From Asparagopsis taxiformis (lineage: Eukaryota > Rhodophyta > Florideophyceae > Bonnemaisoniales > Bonnemaisoniaceae), in contig JALQPE010000107.1 in NCBI GenBank assembly GCA_030407315.1, forward strand, positions 108,050-172,049: a stretch of DNA of 64,000 nucleotides, written 5' to 3'. Under the pieces are notes generated by a model. That model ran no database searches, was not told where the DNA came from, and saw only the letters and a list, made by a program, of their open reading frames with translations. Of the stretch, positions 1-11,051 are shown one piece after another. The position numbers were made by a program, and so were the translations under genes. Each line of letters begins with the position of its first letter. The first letter of the stretch is position 1.

Positions 1-1458
1 CCGAACACATTCAAAAGAAACATCTGGATGGCATCCAAATCGTACACCTGGTGCTTCGCAAGATTTCTGGCTTGTCTCCAGAATCAACGAATCAACTGCC
101 AAATCCGTCCTGCATAGCGTCGCGCTGCGCATCCATTGTTTTCCAACACCGAAAAGCGCATCAACGATGACAAAACAACCTGCAATCCTGTTACCAAACG
201 CCCAACTCTATCGATCGCATGATGACCTGAAAGCAATGGTCGAAAAAATGGAAATACTTGTACGGCATATTCCGAATCTTGTAGATGTCAAACACGACTA
301 GCCTCGACAACCCCGAGAGAACCACATGTTTTCAAGGACTAACAATTGCAGCTTCGAGGCGACATGGCTCAGTCCAACGGGAATCTAAACCACCCCTGGA
401 GTTGTACGCGTTGATTATATTGGGCGATCGCTGCACACGAACCAAACTGCGTGCAGAACGATTGATAGAGCATCCGTGAGACATGAACATAAATTTGTAA
501 ATAATAAAATATAATTTTGATCACATTTTCCATCGCATCTCGCGCCATCAGTGGCTGCCACAACCGCCGCACACTCAGAGTCCACTTTGCCGAACGTTGA
601 TGAATTGGCGCACGCATCGCGATACAAGACTCGAAACGACCGCCCAGGTTATGGAAAACGAGTGCGAATTGGATGCGCGTCGGGTGGCGATGCAGGGCGC
701 GTTTCGTGCTCCATTTGAACCGGAACAAAGTTGATGGTGAAGATGATGGGGGCTCGATGATGAATGAAATTTAAACGAGTGATCGCGTGACACAATCAGT
801 CCGACTGTCCTCTACCGTGTCAGTACAAGACCAGAACCGCTCATTCCCTCACAACGGCGAATCTTGTTCCACTGTCCATCCCGTCGGCCTCGGATCGAAT
901 GGCGCACGAGATCTCACCATCAATGTGCGCGAGCGAATCACTCGTCTAGAAACCTAGAACCAGCTGTGTTGATTACTCGATGGCTTTCTGAACACACTGA
1001 TCATTCCACCACGACAGTAGCGCAGTATCACAAATTTGCGCGTAGCGTGCACGTGAAATCCAGGGATGTATGCTGTTGAACGCGATGGTCACTATATCTG
1101 CATTCGCCAAATTGGTTCCAACGTTAGTTGTGGCATGCATACGCACTCGAGTAGATGTAATTTGTCCGTAAACCTTAGCAGTAAATAGACGATAGCGGGG
1201 CAACATACATTGGCTAGTTTGTCCACTACAACCAACGTGAAGCCTTCATGCTTCGGTGGACAGCACACCAGACCCTTTGCCAACCGGCACATGCTAAATA
1301 GTAGCCTGAATTTCGATGTGCGTCCTGTCCAGTTCATATCTTCCGCCGCTTTAGCTAGCGCCGCAATCGCACTCCAGACGACAGCCATCCCTTGACTCTC
1401 TCCTGCCTACAACGTGAGTCGTGGAATTCTCAACACTCTCCATGGTCGTCCTTTTCAT
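1..1458. repeat. Left non-coding arm of a giant inverted repeat
   Basis: This stretch is the near-identical reverse complement of 11052-12508: base 1 pairs with 12507, and coordinates of matching segments add up to about 12508. It lies downstream of the receptor gene at 1459-5643, exactly as its partner lies downstream of the gene at 6960-11051. The arm is still matching at base 1, so it continues outside the window. Positions 1 to about 770 also contain a copy of the dispersed intergenic module described at 11740-13540. I see no convincing gene; the short reading frames do not keep their frame between copies. Confidence 0.85.
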
Positions 1459-4400
1459 TTAACCAAGTAGCGATTTTATTGATTGCGTATTGCTGGGTCC
1501 TGCAGCACTCCCGTCGTCTATTCGCTCTTGTGCACCTACAACTGCTGCTACGATTAGCTCGATGATTTCCATCCGCTTCTTCCTCTCCTCTTCTCCCTCC
1601 CCGTTTGTGGCACCGTTCATGTTCTCAATGCCAGTGATATGACCCAACGCCTGTAGCGCCTCGAGAATGTGTTTCAGAGACCCTCCCTCCTTAACTTCAC
1701 GCTCCCAGTACCCTGCATTCTCAAACGCGTTTGCTCCAGTTTCGTCTACAAGCGCCAGCAGCGTTTTGATATCTCGAATATCCGCCAGTCCCAGTCGATA
1801 GAATACGGGGATGATAATCACACCACGTTCCCCATACTCTGCAAACCGTCGCTGGAAGCATAACAACTCTCGCATAGTCCATTTTCGAGCTGGAAATTCA
1901 GGTGACAATATTACAACAGCAATCGAAGCAGACTCCATCTCCTCATCCATCTTCTTCGATGCGTTCTGCCCAGGTTTCAGTTCCTCTCTGTCGAAGAACA
2001 CTTCGAATCCCAGCTCAATCAGCTTGTCGTAAGCCACTTGCGCAATGGTGTCCTTGTCCGGGCCGGCGTGACTAATGAACACCTTGCCCTTCTTCTTTTG
2101 CTTGCTGCTGCTGTTGCTTTCGGAAGTTTGTCGTTGCGTGCTAGTACTTGTGATTTTCGAGAGAGTGGGTAGTTGCGGTTCATCCCATTCTTCCAGCTTG
2201 GTGTTTTCTGTCACCAGTTGTACATGCTGTAACCCTCCATCATCCTTCGACGCCCAGAAGCGATGTGTCTTTGGGGAGTAACTTACCTCCCGGGGTGTGT
2301 GATCTAGTGTAGCAACTGTGATGGTACTGTTACTGTGTTCCATCTGAACGGCACTTGAATAGAGGTTATCATTCTCTGCTAAATTGCAGAAAAGGCGCAA
2401 ATGACTGTTTCTGATGGAATATGGCGATTCCTGGTCTGTTTCTACCATATTTTGGTCTCGCATGGTGGATGGGTTCACATTCCATGATATCGATTTCTCC
2501 ACTCTTTCCTCATCACGTTCTGTTTGGGCGACAGCTTCGGCACTGAGAACAGTCCCTTCTGCATTGAAATGAAAACGGTACACTCTTGGTGGTATGTACA
2601 TAACTTCGCGATCTTCGAGCGTTCCTGCCCAGTCCTCCATATCTGAAAATGTATGCACCGTCTCACCACTTGAAATATCAACAATGAATACAGTCAACTC
2701 GGGGTAGCCACAATACGCAACCAGTCCTCCACCACTACACACTGCAACCCGATAAACGTAGCGATCGGGTTTGAATTTGTTGATCACATTCCCTTTCCCT
2801 TCAGCGACATCTTCAACTCTTCTCACCTCAATCTCTCTTGATCCCGTGTTGAACACAGCCATGAGTGAGTCATCACACGATATCCCAAACGCTTTGACGT
2901 CACTGACGAACAAATCTTCGGCGCCACGCGAGTTGGCATCTCCCACACGCGTCGTGTCCCACACAAACACGTTTCCATTGAGAAGGTCACCCACAAATAA
3001 CTGAGATTCATCTTTGTCCAGTACAACCGACCATGGCACTGCCATTCGAGTGTCGGAGAATCGGTGTATCATAGAAACGCCAGTTGAGGCGCTTTTCACG
3101 TCCCACACAATTATCTCCGTTTGACCTGCAGAGTACAACAGATTTGCATCTCTGCTGAACACAACTGAACGAACTCCAAATTTGTGCCCAATCAGCGGTT
3201 CACAAACTTGTCGCCGATCTTCTACACTCCACAATCGTACACTCTCGTCTTCAGATGCCGACGCGATGATACTTTCGTCGGCACTCAGCGTAACAAAGTT
3301 GACTTCGGCTGTGTGCCCAGTCAGCTCCTCTCTATTCGGTTTCAACGTGTCCACATCCCAAACTTGAAGTGTATGATCCTCTGATCCAGATATCAACACG
3401 TTCTCACTGCACCCAACAGTCAAACACGATACGAAATCACTGTGCGCGCCAACACACTTCAAAACGCGTCCACTTGTCGCCTCCACGAATCGCACGTTGC
3501 CACCTGTCGACCCAACAGCGAGTACTCCACCTGTCGGCAGCAGAACGGCACTATACAGTTCTTCATTCTTCTCCAGCTTGACCTTGAACGATCGATGACG
3601 TGTGTGCTTCCACACATTCACAGTCCCATCATCTGAATATGAATAGATCTCGCCGCTTCTCCTGTCAATGCATATACCTATCACTCCAGTTTCGTGTCCA
3701 TCTAGTATACAACGCTCCTCCCCATCATTGCATCCGATGACGCGAACTTCTCCATCAAATCCACCAATTACCAACTCATCCTCTTCTACACCCAAATCCA
3801 TGCAAAAGATCTCAACTTGCGTTGTGAGCAAACGTTTCAGCTCACTGTCGACACTGTGCAGCACCCCAGCACCAGCACGAACCCACGGCCGACCACTATG
3901 CTTCTCGATACCCCACATCACTCGTCGGATGACATTCGAGTCGCTTCGCAGTGAAGCAAGCCGCCCATAAAGTTGGAATGAACACTCTCTGCGATTATTC
4001 ATGCAGAACGGGACTACGCACTTGTGCATCGTCTCTATCAGAGTCTCGATGTCTTTCACAACTGTGCCTCGGTTGTCGCCACTCTCATTTCTCTCAATGT
4101 AGTCGCGCAGCATTGCTAGGTCGGACATCATCTTGCGGAACGGCACCCGTTTCTCGTCTTTGTTTACACATTGTATCCAGGAATAGTCGGTGAGAAGGCG
4201 CAATGCATCTGTGACTAGTCCGGCGCCGAGCATGTGGTACACGATATTCTCACTCATGTATGCCTCCTCTGACAATTTCTGCCATCTGGGAGTGGATGTG
4301 GGGGATTCAGATGTCGAGTAGAACTGGTCCACAAGGCTGGCTTGGTACATTTGCACCTCATCTCCTTGAGTCAAATGCACTGCATAGCCATGAACCAAGT

Positions 4401-5643
4401 CATGGACGGCCAGTGCAGCATTCATACTCTCACCAACAGTGGCTGCCGATGCAATGTTCCCTTCGATCAGCAGATCCATACCGTGCTTGGCATCTTTGCG
4501 AGACAGGCCCCATAGATGCCGGAGTGTGGTCAGCGGTATGGCCGATTGCTTCTGGAGCACACTGAGGGATTGGAACAGTTTTGTGAGGCAAACAGTTTCG
4601 ACCTTCCATTTCTTCTCTAATGCGTTCAAACTCGATTGCAAGGAGGCGTACAAATCCAAGTGTTCCAAACTCTCGGTCTCACCAAGTTGCTGCACATTTT
4701 GTTGCAGTGTGTGCCAGTACCGAATCCATGCTGTTTCTTTGGAGCCATCGGGAAGTTGTTCTTTCTCACGAAGGACGGAAGTACCTGCAACAGTGAGAGC
4801 CAGTGGGAGACCGGCACAGGTCTTGACAATATTTTCCATGGCCTCCCTGTTTCTAATAGGGAGACTCTGCAGTTCGGATATGTTTGCATCGGCGTAGGAG
4901 AACAGAATTCGCTTTGCTGTTTGAGTATCTGAAGCGTCTGGAATCACACTGATTTGCACATCATGAAGCGGCTTGCGCCCCACACCATCCTCCCTCGTTG
5001 AAGTGAGTATCTTGAGCGATGCAGAGGGAAGGCCACGAACAGCAGCGCAGATGGTAATGAGCAGTTGAAACAGCTTCTTGGAAACATCCCATACATCGTC
5101 GAAGATGAGCAGAATGTTCTTGTGCTCGAGCTGATTGAGTAGTTTTTCGACCAGCACAATTGGTGGTTTTTCAGAGGTGGACATGCGCAAAAAATCTTGC
5201 AGAAATTCCGGACAGGCTGCTCGGACGAACTCTTCTAGCTGTGTCATCAATTTCGAAACGTCTGCGTCCTGGCCAAGCGAAATGAACCATATGCCGTCGG
5301 GGTATCTCGCCCAGATGTCGCTGTCATGGCCGATTTCCTTGAGAATGGTTGTCTTTCCAGCGCCGCCCATGCCGACGAGGGCGATGGTGTTGCATCTAGG
5401 TGTGCGCGAGAGTAGTTGTTGTTTGGCTCTACTCTCTGGAGTGTGGGACTGTTGGGAAAAGTCTAGGACGGCGGCGAGGTTTCTGGGGACGTGGAACACG
5501 TTGGGCTTCTGAGCTGATTGGGTGGGGTGATGTTGGATTGGTTGAGGAACAGGTTCTGGGATTGGCTGGTGGACGGGTTGTTGGGAGGGCTGTTCAGCTG
5601 TTTGGGGAGTTTGGTTGTGAGGGGCGGAAAAGCACGATCCCAT
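1459..5643 (-). CDS. NB-ARC-WD40-TIR receptor, paralogue 1 (left gene of pair A)
   Basis: The product is a 1394-residue predicted intracellular signalling ATPase of the STAND/NLR type. Domains in order: N-terminal MGSCFS with Gly2 and Ser6, an N-myristoylation consensus with a nearby Cys4; a Pro/Gln-rich segment to about residue 45; NB-ARC with P-loop GMGGAGKTT at 91-99, Walker B LLIFDD at 178-183, a STR motif near 215-217, GLPLA at 278-282 and an MHD-like VHDLVH at 413-418; a helical linker; WD40 repeats from about 625 to 900 with a degenerate propeller-like stretch after them; a Lys-rich linker; and a TIR domain at about 1187-1340. The TIR keeps the SPEFPARKWTMREL box, whose Glu1259 matches the catalytic Glu of NADase TIRs. 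The ATG lies in a context identical to that of paralogue 4. It is divergent from paralogue 2. Function as an immune-type receptor is inferred from the domains only. Confidence 0.93.
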   Translation of the reverse strand: MGSCFSAPHNQTPQTAEQPSQQPVHQPIPEPVPQPIQHHPTQSAQKPNVFHVPRNLAAVLDFSQQSHTPESRAKQQLLSRTPRCNTIALVGMGGAGKTTILKEIGHDSDIWARYPDGIWFISLGQDADVSKLMTQLEEFVRAACPEFLQDFLRMSTSEKPPIVLVEKLLNQLEHKNILLIFDDVWDVSKKLFQLLITICAAVRGLPSASLKILTSTREDGVGRKPLHDVQISVIPDASDTQTAKRILFSYADANISELQSLPIRNREAMENIVKTCAGLPLALTVAGTSVLREKEQLPDGSKETAWIRYWHTLQQNVQQLGETESLEHLDLYASLQSSLNALEKKWKVETVCLTKLFQSLSVLQKQSAIPLTTLRHLWGLSRKDAKHGMDLLIEGNIASAATVGESMNAALAVHDLVHGYAVHLTQGDEVQMYQASLVDQFYSTSESPTSTPRWQKLSEEAYMSENIVYHMLGAGLVTDALRLLTDYSWIQCVNKDEKRVPFRKMMSDLAMLRDYIERNESGDNRGTVVKDIETLIETMHKCVVPFCMNNRRECSFQLYGRLASLRSDSNVIRRVMWGIEKHSGRPWVRAGAGVLHSVDSELKRLLTTQVEIFCMDLGVEEDELVIGGFDGEVRVIGCNDGEERCILDGHETGVIGICIDRRSGEIYSYSDDGTVNVWKHTRHRSFKVKLEKNEELYSAVLLPTGGVLAVGSTGGNVRFVEATSGRVLKCVGAHSDFVSCLTVGCSENVLISGSEDHTLQVWDVDTLKPNREELTGHTAEVNFVTLSADESIIASASEDESVRLWSVEDRRQVCEPLIGHKFGVRSVVFSRDANLLYSAGQTEIIVWDVKSASTGVSMIHRFSDTRMAVPWSVVLDKDESQLFVGDLLNGNVFVWDTTRVGDANSRGAEDLFVSDVKAFGISCDDSLMAVFNTGSREIEVRRVEDVAEGKGNVINKFKPDRYVYRVAVCSGGGLVAYCGYPELTVFIVDISSGETVHTFSDMEDWAGTLEDREVMYIPPRVYRFHFNAEGTVLSAEAVAQTERDEERVEKSISWNVNPSTMRDQNMVETDQESPYSIRNSHLRLFCNLAENDNLYSSAVQMEHSNSTITVATLDHTPREVSYSPKTHRFWASKDDGGLQHVQLVTENTKLEEWDEPQLPTLSKITSTSTQRQTSESNSSSKQKKKGKVFISHAGPDKDTIAQVAYDKLIELGFEVFFDREELKPGQNASKKMDEEMESASIAVVILSPEFPARKWTMRELLCFQRRFAEYGERGVIIIPVFYRLGLADIRDIKTLLALVDETGANAFENAGYWEREVKEGGSLKHILEALQALGHITGIENMNGATNGEGEEERKKRMEIIELIVAAVVGAQERIDDGSAAGPSNTQSIKSLLG

Positions 5644-6228
5644 TGTGTGAGTGAATATCGGAAAGAATCAGTTGGACTGGTGTTATCTGACAGTGATTAT
5701 CACGGTGCAAGGAAATCGTTATGGGTAGGAGAAGATTGTGAGATTTGGGAGACTTGAGCAGAGGTTAGGATTACCTGTGGTTGGCGGGGGCTGCACACAG
5801 TGCAGAATGCAAGTGTTTCAGGAGCGGGCAGGAGAGAAGTGGCGGGACTTGGATTGGCTGCGGATCGAATGAGTTTGTGAGGTGTGGAGTATGCGAGAGA
5901 TGAGCGGCATAATGTTAGCGTGAGGTGGCGTTACGACGAATGTTTTGTTTGTCAGCCCGTGAGTTGCGGCAACAACGAGAGTTGATGTGACGAGCAACAC
6001 TTGTTGCTCAACGACAGGCGGAAAGGAGTGCCCAATGTACATATCTGATATGTATCAGTTCTATCATTGTTGTCACACCAGAGATATTCCGCCGGACGGA
6101 CACTTGTTCATCTGTGACAGGCAGAAGTGATAGAAGTGCACGTGTATGACTTGAGCACATCGCTGGCAACTTCTTGAGTTTCTACCCGATGTGCACCGTG
6201 AATGGCCCCTGAGACAGGACCTATCGAG

Positions 6229-6236
6229 TGACGTCA
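6229..6236. promoter_or_regulatory. TGACGTCA palindrome (CRE/bZIP-type site)
   Basis: A perfect TGACGTCA octamer sits in the most conserved block of the pair A intergenic region, and the same block with the same octamer is found in pair B at 23970-23977. This is the classical full site for CREB/ATF/TGA-class bZIP factors. Use in this organism is inferred from conservation. Confidence 0.6.
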
Positions 6237-6616
6237 CGCTACGGAAACAATCTGCTCTCATTGCACTCACGCTAAGACTGCTCAACGAAACCACCAATGC
6301 CGCCGTCAGCTTCGATCCTCTCTGTTGCCGAGGCTGCAGAACTGTCTCGCACGCTCCATTTCCTCACACTAATCCATCGCGGCAGTAACGTCTCCAGTTG
6401 ATTGCTGTCTGTGACTCATCGCGCAAACGCTTTCCAATCTCGCACTTGTGTTTTGATGAGTTGTTCGATGTGATCCGCTTATCACAGTTCAACGAGTGTT
6501 CCGGTTGACCAATGCATGACCAGTATGCAGTCACTGCAGACTGAAATCTCACACATACCCGTGCTGCCTTGCTTCCCACGTCTCGAAAACGCCACCACCA
6601 ACTCCACCGCGACTAC

Positions 6617-6623
6617 TTATAAT
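6617..6623 (+). promoter_or_regulatory. TATA-like box for receptor paralogue 2
   Basis: TTATAAT lies about 340 bp before the ATG of the receptor at 6960. The matching position upstream of paralogue 3 reads as a non-TATA sequence inside a 45-bp tandem duplication, so this element is not conserved between the two. Confidence 0.35.
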
Positions 6624-6959
6624 CTCTTCACTGCTTCCAACAACCGACCAATCCCCGTCCGCACCCATATCCCGACAAATGTATCACGACAACACACTCT
6701 CAACGACAACATATCCCTCCCTCTTGTCCAACTAACACCCACCTCCCGAACCGTTCATCGCCATTTCGCCGGACCTCACTCCTCACCAAACTTGTCTTAC
6801 GACGCTCCTTCCTCACACCCATAACGGCTCTTTTGCACACCGCGTATTCGAATTTCTGCCCAATCGTTTTCAGCTCTCCGCGCAGTCAAACACCCATCAC
6901 TTCCCTGTTCATACTGGAATCAATCACCGCCTCTGGCCACCGCTACCACCACTCTCAAA

Positions 6960-9900
6960 ATGGGATGTTGCCTTTCTTCTTCGATCCAACCGGTCACAAA
7001 GCCAAAAACTTTCCATGTTCCACCAAATCTCGCCGCCGTCCTCGACCTTTCCTACCAATCCCGCACTCCAGAGAGTAGAGCCAAACAAGAATTGCTCTCT
7101 CGTACTTGTGGACGCAACACTGTCGCCCTCGTCGGCATGGGCGGCGCTGGAAAGACAACCATTCTCAAGGAAATCGGTCATGACAGCGACATCTGGGCGA
7201 GATATCCCGACGGCATATGGTTCATTTCGCTTGGCCAGGACGCAAACGTTTCGAAACTGATGACACAGCTAGAAGAGTTTGTCCGAAAAGCTTGTCCCCA
7301 TTTTCTCGGCGACTTTCTGCGCATGTCCACTACTGATAAATCTCCAACTGTGCTGTTGCAGAGCTTCCTCGATCAGCTCAAGAACCAAAACATTTTGCTC
7401 ATCTTTGATGACGTCTGGGATGTGTCCGACACATTGTACGTACTACTCAAGGAATTTTGCGCTGCTGTACGTAAGCTCCCATCTGCCTCCCTCAAGCTGC
7501 TCACGTCGACCAGGGATCATGGTGTGGCACGCATTCCTCTTCACGACGTCCAAATCGATGTAATTCCGGATCCGTCAGATACTCAAACAGCAAAGCGAAT
7601 TCTATGCTACTATGCCGAAGTAGAGCCGTCGACACTGAACTCTCTCTCGACCAAAAGTAGAGGTGCCATGGAAAACATTGTCAAGACCTGTGCCGGTCTC
7701 CCACTGGCTCTCACTGTTGCAGGTACATCCGTCCTTCGTGAGAAACATCAACTTGCCAAGGGTTCCAAAGACGCGGCATGGATTCGGTACTGGCATGCAC
7801 TGCAGCGAAACGTGCAACAACTCGGTGAGTCCGGGAGTTTGGAACACTTGGGTTTGTACGCCTCCTTGCAATCGAGTTTGAACGCAGCAGAGCAGAAATG
7901 GAAAGTCGAAACGGTTTGCCTCACAAAACTGTTCCAATCGCTCTGTGTGCTCCAGAAGCAATCTTCCATACCACTAACCACACTCCAGCATCTGCGGGGC
8001 CTATCTCAGAGGGATACCAAGCACGGTATGGATTTGCTGATCGAAGCCAACATTGCATCTCCAGCTACTATTAGTGAGAGAATGAATGCTGCATTGGCCC
8101 TCCATGACCTGGTTCATGACTTTGCAATGCATTTGACTGAAGGAGACGAGGTGCAAATGTACCACACCAGCCTTGTGGACCAGTTCTACTCGACATCTGA
8201 ATCGTCCACAACCACTACCAAATGGCAGAAATTGTCAGAGGAGGCATACATGAGTGAGAATATCGTGTACCACATGCTCGGCGCCGGACGAGGCACAGAT
8301 GCATTGTGCCTTCTCACCGACTATTCTTGGATACAATGGGTGAACAAGGACGAGAAACGGGTGCCGTTCCGCAAGGTCATATCCGACCTAGCAATGCTGC
8401 GCGACTACATTGAGAGAAATGAGAGTAGCGACAACCGAGGCACACTCATGGAAGACATCGAGACTCTGATAGAGACGATGCATAAGTGCGCCCTTCCTTT
8501 CTGTATGAATAATCGCATTGAGTGTTCGTTCCAACTTTATGGGCGGCTTGCTTCTCTGCGAAGTGACTCGAGTGTCATCCGACGAGTGATGTGGGGCATC
8601 GAGGAGCACAGTGCTCGGCCGTGGGTTCGGGCAGATGCAGGGGTGCTGAATAGTGTCCACAGTGAGCTGAAATGTTTGCTACCGACGCAAGTTAGCATCT
8701 TCCGCATGAAAAGGGGCGTAGAAGAGGATGAATTGGTGATTGGTGGCCGTAGAGGAGAAATTCGCATCATCGGATGCAATGATGGGGAGGAGCGATGTAT
8801 ACCAGATGGACATAACAGTCCAGTAGCAGGGATCTGCATTGACAGGAGAAGCGGTGAGATCTATTCATGTTCATTTGGTGGAACCGTGAACGTGTGGAAG
8901 AAATCGCTGCATCAACGTTTCAAGATCAGGTTGGAGGAGAAGGACGAACTGTTATATTGTTCTGTACTGCTGCCGACACGTGGAGTACTCGCTGTTGGGT
9001 CGTCAACTGGCAACTTGCGATTCGTGGACACGACAAGTGGACGCGTGTTGAAATATGGCGTCCACAGTGACAAGATATTATCGCTGGCTGTTGGGAGCAG
9101 CGAGAACATCTTGGTGTCCGGATCATTTGATTGTACACTTCGAGTTTGGGACGTGAAAACGCGGACACCGGATGGAGAGGCGCTCACTGGACACACAGGT
9201 ATGGTCAACTGTGTTGCGCTGAGTCCCGACGATCGTATCATTGCGTCGGCATCAGATGACGGCAGTGTACGATTGTGGAGTGCACAACATCGACGACAAG
9301 TTTGTGAGCCGCTAATTGGGCACAAATATAAAGTTCTTTCCGTTGTGTTCAGCAGTGATGCAAATTTACTATACTCTGCAGGCCGGACGGAGATTATTGT
9401 GTGGGACGTGAAAAGCGTCTCAACTGGCGTCTCTATAATACACCGATTCTTCGACTCTCGAATATATGCTCCATGGTCGATTGTACTAAGCAAAGATGAA
9501 TCATTGTTGTTTGTTGGCGATATGAACGATGGAAACGTGTTTGTGTGGGACACGACGCGTGTGGGAGATGCCAACTCGCGTGGCACCAAAGATCCGTTCG
9601 TCAGTGACGTCGAAGCGTTTGGGATATCGTGTGATGACTCATTCATGGTTGTGTTTAAGCGGGAATCAAGAGAGATTGAGGTGAGAAGAGTTGAAGATGT
9701 TGCCGAAGGGAAAGGGAATGTGATCTACAAATTTAGACCGGATCGCTACGTTCATCGAGTCGCAGTGTGCAGTGGTGGAGGACTGGTTGCGTATTGTGGC
9801 TTCCCAAAGTTGACTGTATTCATTGTTGATATTTCAAGTGGTGAGAAGGTGCACACATTTTCGGATGTGGAGGACTGGGCGAGAACGCTCAGAGATCGGA

Positions 9901-11051
9901 AATGTATGTACCTGAAACCAATTGTATACCATTTATATTTCGATGCAGAAGGGACTGTTCTCAGTGCTGAGGCTTTCGCCCAAACCAGACGTGATGAAGA
10001 AAGAGTGAAGAAATCGATATCATGGAATGTCGACCTATCCACCGTGCGAGACCAAATTGTGGTAGAAAATGACCAGGAATCGGCAAATGCTATCAGAAAC
10101 AGTCGTTTGCGTCTATTCTGTAATCTAGCAGAGAATAATGATCTCTATTCAGGTGCCATTCAGATGGATCATAATGAAAGCACCATCACTGTTGCTACAC
10201 TAGATCACACACCGCGGGAGGTGAGTTATACCTCTGCGACGCATCGCTTCTGGGCTTCAAGGCGTTATGGAGGTCTAGAGCACGTTCAACTAGTGACAGA
10301 GGACACCAAGCTAGAAGAATGGGATGAACCGCAACTACCCGCTCTCTCGAGAACCACAAGTACTGGCACACAACGACAAAATTCCGATCGCAACAACAGC
10401 AGCAGCAAGCAAAAGAAGAAGGGCAAGGTGTTCATTAGTCACGCCGGCCCGGACAAAGACACCATTGCTCAAGTGGCTTACGACAAGCTGATTGAGCTGG
10501 GATTCGAAGTGTTCTTCGACAGAGAGGAACTGAAACCTGGGCAGAACGCATCGAAGAAGATGGATGAGGAGATGGAGTCTGCTTCGATTGCCGTTGTAAT
10601 ATTATCACCTGAATTCCCTGCGCGAAAATGGACTATGCGAGAGTTGTTATGCTTCCTGAGGCGGTTTGCAGAGTATGGGGAACGTGGTGTGATCATCATC
10701 CCCGTATTCTATCGACTGGGACTGGCGGATATTCGAGATATCAAGACGCTGCTGGCGCTTGTAGACGAAACTGGAGCAAACGCGTTTGAGAATGCAGGGT
10801 ACTGGGAGCGTCAAGTGAAGGAGGGAGGGTCTCTGAAACATATTCTCGAGGCGCTACAGGCGTTGGGTCATATCACTGGCATTGAGAACATGAACGGTGC
10901 CACAAACGGGGAGGGAGAAGAGGAGAGGAAGAAGCGGATGGAAATCATCGAGCTAATCGTAGCAGCAGTTGTAGGTGCACAAGAGCGAATAGACGACGGG
11001 AGTGCTGCAGGACCCAGCAATAAGCAATCAATAAAATCGCTACTTGATTAA
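6960..11051 (+). CDS. NB-ARC-WD40-TIR receptor, paralogue 2 (right gene of pair A)
   Basis: The product has 1363 residues and the same architecture as paralogue 1, but a short N-terminus. It starts MGCCLSS: Gly2 and Ser6 fit N-myristoylation, and Cys3 and Cys4 could be palmitoylated. P-loop GMGGAGKTT is at 59-67, followed by Walker B LLIFDD, the STR motif, GLPLA and an LHDLVH motif near 381-386. WD40 repeats follow, then a Lys-rich linker and a C-terminal TIR with the putative catalytic Glu near 1228. Its TIR differs from that of paralogue 1 at only a few residues, although the NB-ARC domains are clearly diverged; its NB-ARC is closest to paralogues 3 and 4. The 3' end and 1.4 kb of downstream DNA mirror those of paralogue 1. 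Function is inferred from domains. Confidence 0.93.
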   Translation: MGCCLSSSIQPVTKPKTFHVPPNLAAVLDLSYQSRTPESRAKQELLSRTCGRNTVALVGMGGAGKTTILKEIGHDSDIWARYPDGIWFISLGQDANVSKLMTQLEEFVRKACPHFLGDFLRMSTTDKSPTVLLQSFLDQLKNQNILLIFDDVWDVSDTLYVLLKEFCAAVRKLPSASLKLLTSTRDHGVARIPLHDVQIDVIPDPSDTQTAKRILCYYAEVEPSTLNSLSTKSRGAMENIVKTCAGLPLALTVAGTSVLREKHQLAKGSKDAAWIRYWHALQRNVQQLGESGSLEHLGLYASLQSSLNAAEQKWKVETVCLTKLFQSLCVLQKQSSIPLTTLQHLRGLSQRDTKHGMDLLIEANIASPATISERMNAALALHDLVHDFAMHLTEGDEVQMYHTSLVDQFYSTSESSTTTTKWQKLSEEAYMSENIVYHMLGAGRGTDALCLLTDYSWIQWVNKDEKRVPFRKVISDLAMLRDYIERNESSDNRGTLMEDIETLIETMHKCALPFCMNNRIECSFQLYGRLASLRSDSSVIRRVMWGIEEHSARPWVRADAGVLNSVHSELKCLLPTQVSIFRMKRGVEEDELVIGGRRGEIRIIGCNDGEERCIPDGHNSPVAGICIDRRSGEIYSCSFGGTVNVWKKSLHQRFKIRLEEKDELLYCSVLLPTRGVLAVGSSTGNLRFVDTTSGRVLKYGVHSDKILSLAVGSSENILVSGSFDCTLRVWDVKTRTPDGEALTGHTGMVNCVALSPDDRIIASASDDGSVRLWSAQHRRQVCEPLIGHKYKVLSVVFSSDANLLYSAGRTEIIVWDVKSVSTGVSIIHRFFDSRIYAPWSIVLSKDESLLFVGDMNDGNVFVWDTTRVGDANSRGTKDPFVSDVEAFGISCDDSFMVVFKRESREIEVRRVEDVAEGKGNVIYKFRPDRYVHRVAVCSGGGLVAYCGFPKLTVFIVDISSGEKVHTFSDVEDWARTLRDRKCMYLKPIVYHLYFDAEGTVLSAEAFAQTRRDEERVKKSISWNVDLSTVRDQIVVENDQESANAIRNSRLRLFCNLAENNDLYSGAIQMDHNESTITVATLDHTPREVSYTSATHRFWASRRYGGLEHVQLVTEDTKLEEWDEPQLPALSRTTSTGTQRQNSDRNNSSSKQKKKGKVFISHAGPDKDTIAQVAYDKLIELGFEVFFDREELKPGQNASKKMDEEMESASIAVVILSPEFPARKWTMRELLCFLRRFAEYGERGVIIIPVFYRLGLADIRDIKTLLALVDETGANAFENAGYWERQVKEGGSLKHILEALQALGHITGIENMNGATNGEGEEERKKRMEIIELIVAAVVGAQERIDDGSAAGPSNKQSIKSLLD

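Larger units (their letters stand above)
5644..6959. promoter_or_regulatory. Shared divergent promoter region of receptor pair A
   Basis: This 1.3 kb separates the two head-to-head receptor genes and contains no credible gene. Its central part (about 6100-6390) is similar to the reverse complement of 23820-24110, the intergenic region of the second pair. The best conserved block starts near 6190 and contains the TGACGTCA palindrome. The side facing paralogue 1 resembles the side facing paralogue 4, and the side facing paralogue 2 resembles that facing paralogue 3, so the promoter was duplicated together with both genes. Control of both genes from this segment is inferred. Confidence 0.75.
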